Source: Rhizomys pruinosus (taxonomy: Eukaryota > Chordata > Mammalia > Rodentia > Spalacidae). From it: a DNA stretch of 64,000 bases. The notes under the pieces are model-generated. The model was not told the DNA's origin. It searched no databases and was given only the letters and a program-made list of their open reading frames with translations. Positions 54,138 to 64,000 of the stretch are shown one piece after another (the stretch's first letter is position 1; each line of letters opens with the position of its first letter). Made by a program: the position numbers and the translations under genes. The stretch is from contig VZQC01013287.1 in the NCBI GenBank assembly GCA_009823505.1, positions 2,526,774-2,590,773 of the forward strand, written 5' to 3'.

Positions 54138-54399
54138 TAGAATGCCACTTTGAAGAACACACAGATACTGGCTTTTTTCTTATAGCACAGCAGGCATACA
54201 ACTGTCATGTTGTAATAAGTTTTCATGTTAACGTGTACCATTTCCTTGATTGAGATGTTTGACAATGCTAATACTTCATGTTTAGTATAAAATGTTTTTG
54301 AATTTTCAAAACCATTCTGAAAATGCAAAATATCCAGATTTGCTAAATGGATGATTGTCCTATGGAAAGTACTTTTGTGAATAAACTCAAAAGAATTGA

Positions 54400-54870
54400 A
54401 TTTAGGTCATGAAACTCCTTTATTAGTGCCAGCCCCTTAAAGTTTTTTTTGTTTTTGTCAGCGCTAAACAATTTAATATAAAAATGTCATTTTTTGTTCA
54501 TACAGTATATAAAAAAAAGTATAGTGGTTAGTTTTGAAACAATTTTTTAGCCAGATGTCATATAAATCTATGTAACAAATGCAGTAAGAACAGTATAAAT
54601 AAGTTTTGTAGTATTTACACTTATACAGAAACTAGCCCAAATGGTGTTCTAAGATTAACTTCATAGTTAAATGAAACTGATTCAACATTGATATTTTTAA
54701 TGCTTTGCAAAGTTTCATTACTTTCTATACTAGTTTTGGCTATAATTTTGCACAGTTATTTATAAAGTGTATTTCTTCATTTCACATCATAGTAGGAAGT
54801 TTTAGTAGAACAGTACAAAATAAAAACACTAGCTCAAAAAAGGCTAAAATCTTCCCAAACCTAGTTTTTC
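54400..54870 (-). other. NFE2L2: NFE2L2 3'UTR
   Basis: Follows the stop codon on the - strand. The poly(A) signal AATAAA (54424-54419) is followed by 'ggagtttcatgac', placing cleavage near 54400. AT-rich with ATTTA-like stretches. Confidence 0.8.
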
Positions 54871-58852
<3,982 letters not shown>

Positions 58853-59400
58853 CTATGTTTAAAAGAGAAAAGGAAGGAGGAAGCATGGTTAAGATGGTCC
58901 ACACAGATTAATAAACACTGTTGATGGGGAAGAAATCATGAACAAAATCTGAATGAGAATACAGATCCAGCATTCTAGAAGAATGCAGTTCATTCCATTT
59001 AGTGTATTCATTACAGCAACAGTTTATACAGCTAGCCATCCTATTCACAATTAGGATCATTAATGACTAATGGTAGAGAAAGGCAAATTGTTTCATATTA
59101 ATGTTAAAAAAATCCCATACTTGTTTAGAAAACAAATTATAGAAAATACATGAGACCACCACTAACATATTTAAGAGAAAGGATGTAGAAAACATGACTG
59201 AATACATGAGTTTTAACTTAAGTTGTTCAGCAAATAACGAGTTCGCAGGGAGAAACTAATTTCTTATTGTCTTGAGCTTTAATTCCCAAGACATGAACAA
59301 ACTGGCCAAGAGAAGGATTACCTGTTTTCTACCAAAAAGTCAGTAAAGATGTAGTGTATGCTAAGCATACATTGCACCACTGACTTGTACTTATCCTAGC
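58853..59400. other. NFE2L2 intron 1, proximal part
   Basis: No repeat or exon recognised. Exon 1 (MMDLELPPPGLPSQQ-type) was looked for up to 64000 on the - strand and not found. Confidence 0.6.
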
Positions 59401-59405
59401 TCCTG

Positions 59406-60086
59406 GGGCTGGAGAGATGGCTTGGTGGTGGTTAAGAGTACTTACTGCTCTTCAGGAGGACTTCCATTTGGTTACCAACACCCACATGGAGGCTAACACC
59501 TGTCTTTAACTCTAGTTCCAGAGGACTGGATACCCTCTACTGGCCAATCCTCTGGAACTAGAGTTAAGGATGCATGTGGTATACTTACATGCAGGCAGAA
59601 CACTAATACACATAAAGTAAAAATAGAGACTGGAAAGATGGTTCAGCAGTTAAAAGCACTTACTGCTCTTGCAGAGGACTGGGGTTTGGTTTCCAGCACC
59701 CACATGGTGGCTCACAACCATGAGTAACTCCAGTTCCAGAAGATCTGACACCCTCTTCTGGCTTCCATAGGCATTCCATCCACGTGGTACATTTATAGAC
59801 ATTCAGGAAAGACATTCATACACATAAAATAAAAATAAACCTAAGTTTCTTTTTTTTTAATTTTATTTATTTATTTTCTATGTGTATGAATGTATTGTCT
59901 GCATGCAGGTCTGTGCACCTGTGTCGTGCAATGCCGCAGAGGTCAGAAGAGGGTCTCGGATTCCCTCAGTTCCAGTCACTGGAGTTACAGATGGTTCTCA
60001 GCCACCATGTGGGTGCTGGGGATCGAACCTGGGTCCTCTGCAAGAGCAGTCAGCGCTCTTAACCGCTAGGCCATCTCTTCAGCCCC
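59406..60086. repeat. Three adjacent B2 SINEs, two (+) and one (-)
   Basis: Forward B2 59406-59620, forward B2 59625-59845, reverse B2 59850-60086. The inverted pair meets tail to tail. Confidence 0.9.
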
Positions 60087-60204
60087 CAGACCTAAATTCT
60101 AAAACAAACACTATTCTAGGGAGACTGAAGAAATCACATGTTAAGACATGAGGAAAAAGAATCATACAAAAAGAGATCAAGATCTTTTCAAATCACTATT
60201 ATTT

Positions 60205-60935
60205 TTAGACAAAATCTCTCTGTGTAGCCCAGGGCCCAGATTGCTCTCAAACTCAGTAATCCTGCTTCTGACACACACACACACACACACACAAACACAT
60301 ACACACACACTCACATACCCCTCTACCTATCTTAGGCGTGGGATTAAGATGTATGCCACCATGCCTGCCTTAAGAGAAATTTTGTATGACACATTTCAAA
60401 AATTTGTCAAAAGTGTTTGATATATCACTGTACTTTTTGAAAAGGCCTAAAAAGGTAGAAAATTTAAGCTTCTACTTATTGTATCTATATTGAAAATAAT
60501 AAAATGAAATTGAGAATGAAAAAAAATCAAGATATGGGGGAACGGAAGTTGGAGGTTGAAGGCTCATACGTACAGTGTATATAAAGGTCAGACTTAGTGC
60601 TTCTGTTCTGCTGAAGGCTGGCAACACCAGATCACATGCCTAGTTAGTCTAGAGCTCTGTTCCTCTCAGCATTCATGGTAAAAATAACATGGCTGTTCCT
60701 TCAGTGAGCAGTCAAGAATATTTTGCTCAGCAAAGGAAAAACAGCCAGGGGCTAGAGAAATGGCTCTGCAGTTAAGAGCATTGCTCCTCTTCCAGAGGAT
60801 CTGAGTTCAGTTTCCAGCACCCATGTGATGCAGCTCTTGACTTAGCTATAACTCCATCACCAGAGGATCTAATGCCCTTTTCTTCTCTGAGGGCACCCAT
60901 ATACATATGGCATATACTCACACACATAAAAATTA
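60205..60935. repeat. B1-like (-) with (CA)n, then B2 (+)
   Basis: Reverse B1-like 60205-60370 interrupted by CACA at 60269-60310; forward B2 60748-60935. 60371-60747 is unassigned. Confidence 0.75.
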
Positions 60936-61074
60936 AACTATTTGTAGAGGTGGGAGCACAACTTGCTGGACTGAAGGTTGGTACTGGAATCTTGTATAGA
61001 ACTATGCTTATAGAAGTCATTATTCTAAGTCTTAGACAATATAAAATGCCCACACAGTAGGCCTACACATCTAT

Positions 61075-61275
61075 TTTTTTTAATTATTTTTATTTATGAG
61101 TGTATGGCTCCCATGTGTGCAAGTGCACCCATTGTCATGCACTGCTCCAGGTAGTCAGAAGAGGGTGTTGGATTCTCCAGAAACTGGATTTATGAACAAA
61201 TGTTAGCTGCCATGTGGGTGCTGGGGATCGAACCCCGGTCCTCTGCAAGAGCAGTTGGCGCTCCCAACCACTATG
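61075..61275 (-). repeat. B2 SINE, 5'-truncated
   Basis: Reverse B2 with 'gtgggtgctggggatcgaac', lacking the last tRNA-like bases before returning to 'ggcctacacatctatt' (a target duplication with 61061-61075). 61276-61900 is unassigned. Confidence 0.85.
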
Positions 61276-61904
61276 GCCTACACATCTATTAAGGGTTTCC
61301 TGTATGCCAGGCACTGTCTAAAGTACAGATAACCATTAAAAAAAAAAACTACATATTATCCTTATTTTACAAATAATAATTCTCAAGTTTAAACAGATTT
61401 ACTACTAGAAGGTGGATAAACAGGAATATGTCCAATCAGCTCATTTGTGGCAGGGTGCTTCCTGGAGACCATATATATATTAGTCACTAGCCTACACTAA
61501 AATTACAAAATCAAATCACTGTCCAGTGGTTCCTGAGTAAGGCAGCATAGAAAAACCACTGTAATATTTAGTGTAAAGTGGCCAGTTTACTGAGGGTTGT
61601 ATTAAGCACATGTCACCTGGTTGAGTTTCCTGAAAAAGACATCAGGCAGAGCACTCAAGTCATTCACATGGATATCTCCCCATTCAAGCATGAAAATAGC
61701 TCCCATATTAAAAATAATTTTTCATTTTAATGGAAATGTTTACTCAAAGATCATATGAAAACCTCCTTTAAAATTCTGATTAGGTCACTTCTCAGTAAAT
61801 CTAGATTGGGCACATTATCCTATCTATGGTTTTCACCCAAACTGAAGCTATCTTACAAAGGTATTAAGGGGGTGTTTAATGTTCATACCTACATATCCTC
61901 ATTT

Positions 61905-62410
<506 letters not shown>

Positions 62411-62671
62411 AAAAAGCTGAATTGTACACAACTATTAGACATGGGTTGCTAAAATCACACCTTTTCCCACCCAAGTACAAACCAAGGCTGACCCTGCTCA
62501 ACTTCAGACAGATTGGCCATATTTTGGAGTAAATGGCTATATGCCCAATAAATTCAGACATTCCAATCAGATTCAAAATGCAACAATGGGTCTTTGTCAT
62601 GGCAAATATCTCACTCTTAGCTTTTCAAAGTTTCAGAAGTAACATGTCTGCAGAAATTTTAGTTGTTCCCC

Positions 62672-62790
62672 CCCTCCTTGAGACAGGGTCTCATATCATA
62701 TAGCCCAAGCTGGTGTCAAACTCCAAGCAATCCTGCTGCCTCAGCCTCCAAGAGTTGACAGTACACGTGTGAGACACAGCATCCTGGCTT
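62672..62790 (-). repeat. B1-like SINE, old
   Basis: 'ttgagacagggtctcatatc', 'gctgcctcagcctccaagag'. 62791-63770 shows no gene or repeat. Confidence 0.6.
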
Positions 62791-63774
62791 CAGATACCGA
62801 ATATATGAAACAGAAAACCAGAAGTCTCTTAAACACAAAGTACCACCTGAGAAGTCCAAACCCTTCTATGACAACCAAACAAGCAGTGAGCATTTCCTGT
62901 CAGGAGCCCTGTGACTGGCACATGACTTTCACCACAAATGACCGACCCATCTCTGACCTATTGCTCTATGAAGCCTGACCATCATCTAACAGGAAATAAT
63001 AGGGTGGAGCCTGTAACAAGCAAGAACATGACTCCAGACAGCAGGGAAGGGAAGTGTCTAAGGAAGAACTAAAACTGCTCTTCTGCCCAGAAAGCCAAAT
63101 CTTTGAAGAAGTGCAGCTGCCTGACCCCCACCCTGTGAGTCCTCTCCCTACCCCAAGAAGAAAGGCCACAGCAGAAAATGTCACAGAAGCAGAGTTGGGG
63201 GAGGAAAAGGAAAGCAGGGTATGGTCTGCCTAGCATTCCAACAAGTGTTTCCTTAAAACTGGTGAAAGTGTTGCCTGATGGAATGCAAGTGCTGGGGTGA
63301 GCCTTGGGACATATGGAGCAAATGCTGTGTGCCACTTCCTGTTGAACTGGTTGTCTTTTAGTGATTCCTAAATGTGTCCCAAATCATGTTACAAAGTTGG
63401 CTTACATAAAAGATAGTAAGAAACATAAATGTTGGACAATCTGTGTTGAATGGTCATCTTGCCTAACAGAAAAAGTCATACTTAGAATGTACACACAAGT
63501 ATTTGTCAGTGGGGTCAAATATCACAGGTTTCAAGGAATTCTGAATTTGGAGAATTAACTCATGCCACTTTGAAAGAAACACCTCTGTCCAAGGATCAGA
63601 CTTTAAAAGCCAAACTATTTCAAACCAATTTTAGTACTTTGAGCAAACAAACATTTATTACGCACAGATTAAAAAAAATACGCAAAGATTCCCATTCTAA
63701 ATTAAAGCCATTTAGTTAAACGAGACTTTGGAACTTTAATGCAGATTTTTACAATCATTTTACAAATTAAATTT

Positions 63775-63950
63775 TATTCTTTTTTGCTGGGGTGGAGTAA
63801 TTGCACCCATGCTAGAGAGCATGCATAGAGGTCAAAGGACAGCTTGTAGGAATGGTTCTCTCCCTCCACAATGTGGGTTCCAGGGATTGAATTCAGGAAA
63901 TCAGGCTTGGCAGTAGGTGCCTTTGCCCACTGAGCTATCTCTCTGGCCCC
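63775..63950 (-). repeat. B3 SINE
   Basis: 'aatgtgggttccagggattg', 'aatcaggcttggcagtaggt', 'gctatctctctggcccc'. Confidence 0.75.
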
Positions 63951-64000
63951 ACAAAAATACTACTATTAAAAACAGTAAATTGTATGTATTAATTAGCACA

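Overview
The window is from the nuclear genome of a muroid rodent. It is dense in B1 (7SL-derived), B2 (tRNA-derived), B3 and ID SINEs, has rodent-type processed pseudogenes, and carries two mammalian genes in their usual tail-to-tail order. The SINE consensus (B1 with a 'ctgtagccccagctgtcctgg' type body, B2 with 'gcattgcacgacacgggtgcac') does not look like house mouse or rat consensus to me, but I cannot name the species.

Layout. 1-34.9 kb is an intergenic, repeat-built region. It holds a poly(A)-tailed U4 snRNA retropseudogene (270-402), nested SINEs, microsatellites, a degenerate 31-bp minisatellite (13.7-14.1 kb), and a block present twice (about 14.30-21.98 kb and 24.49-32.37 kb). That block carries an RPLP0 processed pseudogene (itself interrupted by a tailless U4 fragment) and an SRP14 processed pseudogene. 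Copy 1 contains a 974-base assembly gap; copy 2 reads across the equivalent interval but is full of small indels in its SINE-rich parts. Between the copies lie two probable LTRs.

34.9-36.2 kb is a CpG-island promoter. HNRNPA3 runs on the + strand from its ATG at 35504 to its stop at 43502-43504 (10 coding exons, 379 codons, plus a 3'UTR exon from 43619). About 5 kb after it (43.14-48.12 kb) is free of recognisable SINEs. 48.4-54.4 kb is again SINE-rich and holds a solo LTR with a 6-bp target duplication.

54.4-58.85 kb holds exons 5 to 2 of NFE2L2 (NRF2) on the - strand. KEAP1-binding, degron and bZIP motifs are intact, but a 4-bp tandem duplication has replaced the last residues of the Neh3 domain. 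Exon 1 is not visible, so 58.85-64 kb is taken to be intron 1.

The most unusual repeat signal is a chimeric SINE: a B2 head of about 100 nt joined at a constant point to a B1 body. It is seen in at least five copies, one of them with a single target-site duplication around the whole unit. Several patches (6.5, 25-31, 40.7, 52.5, 53.2 and 57.4 kb) look like uncorrected long-read gap fill and should not be read as biology.
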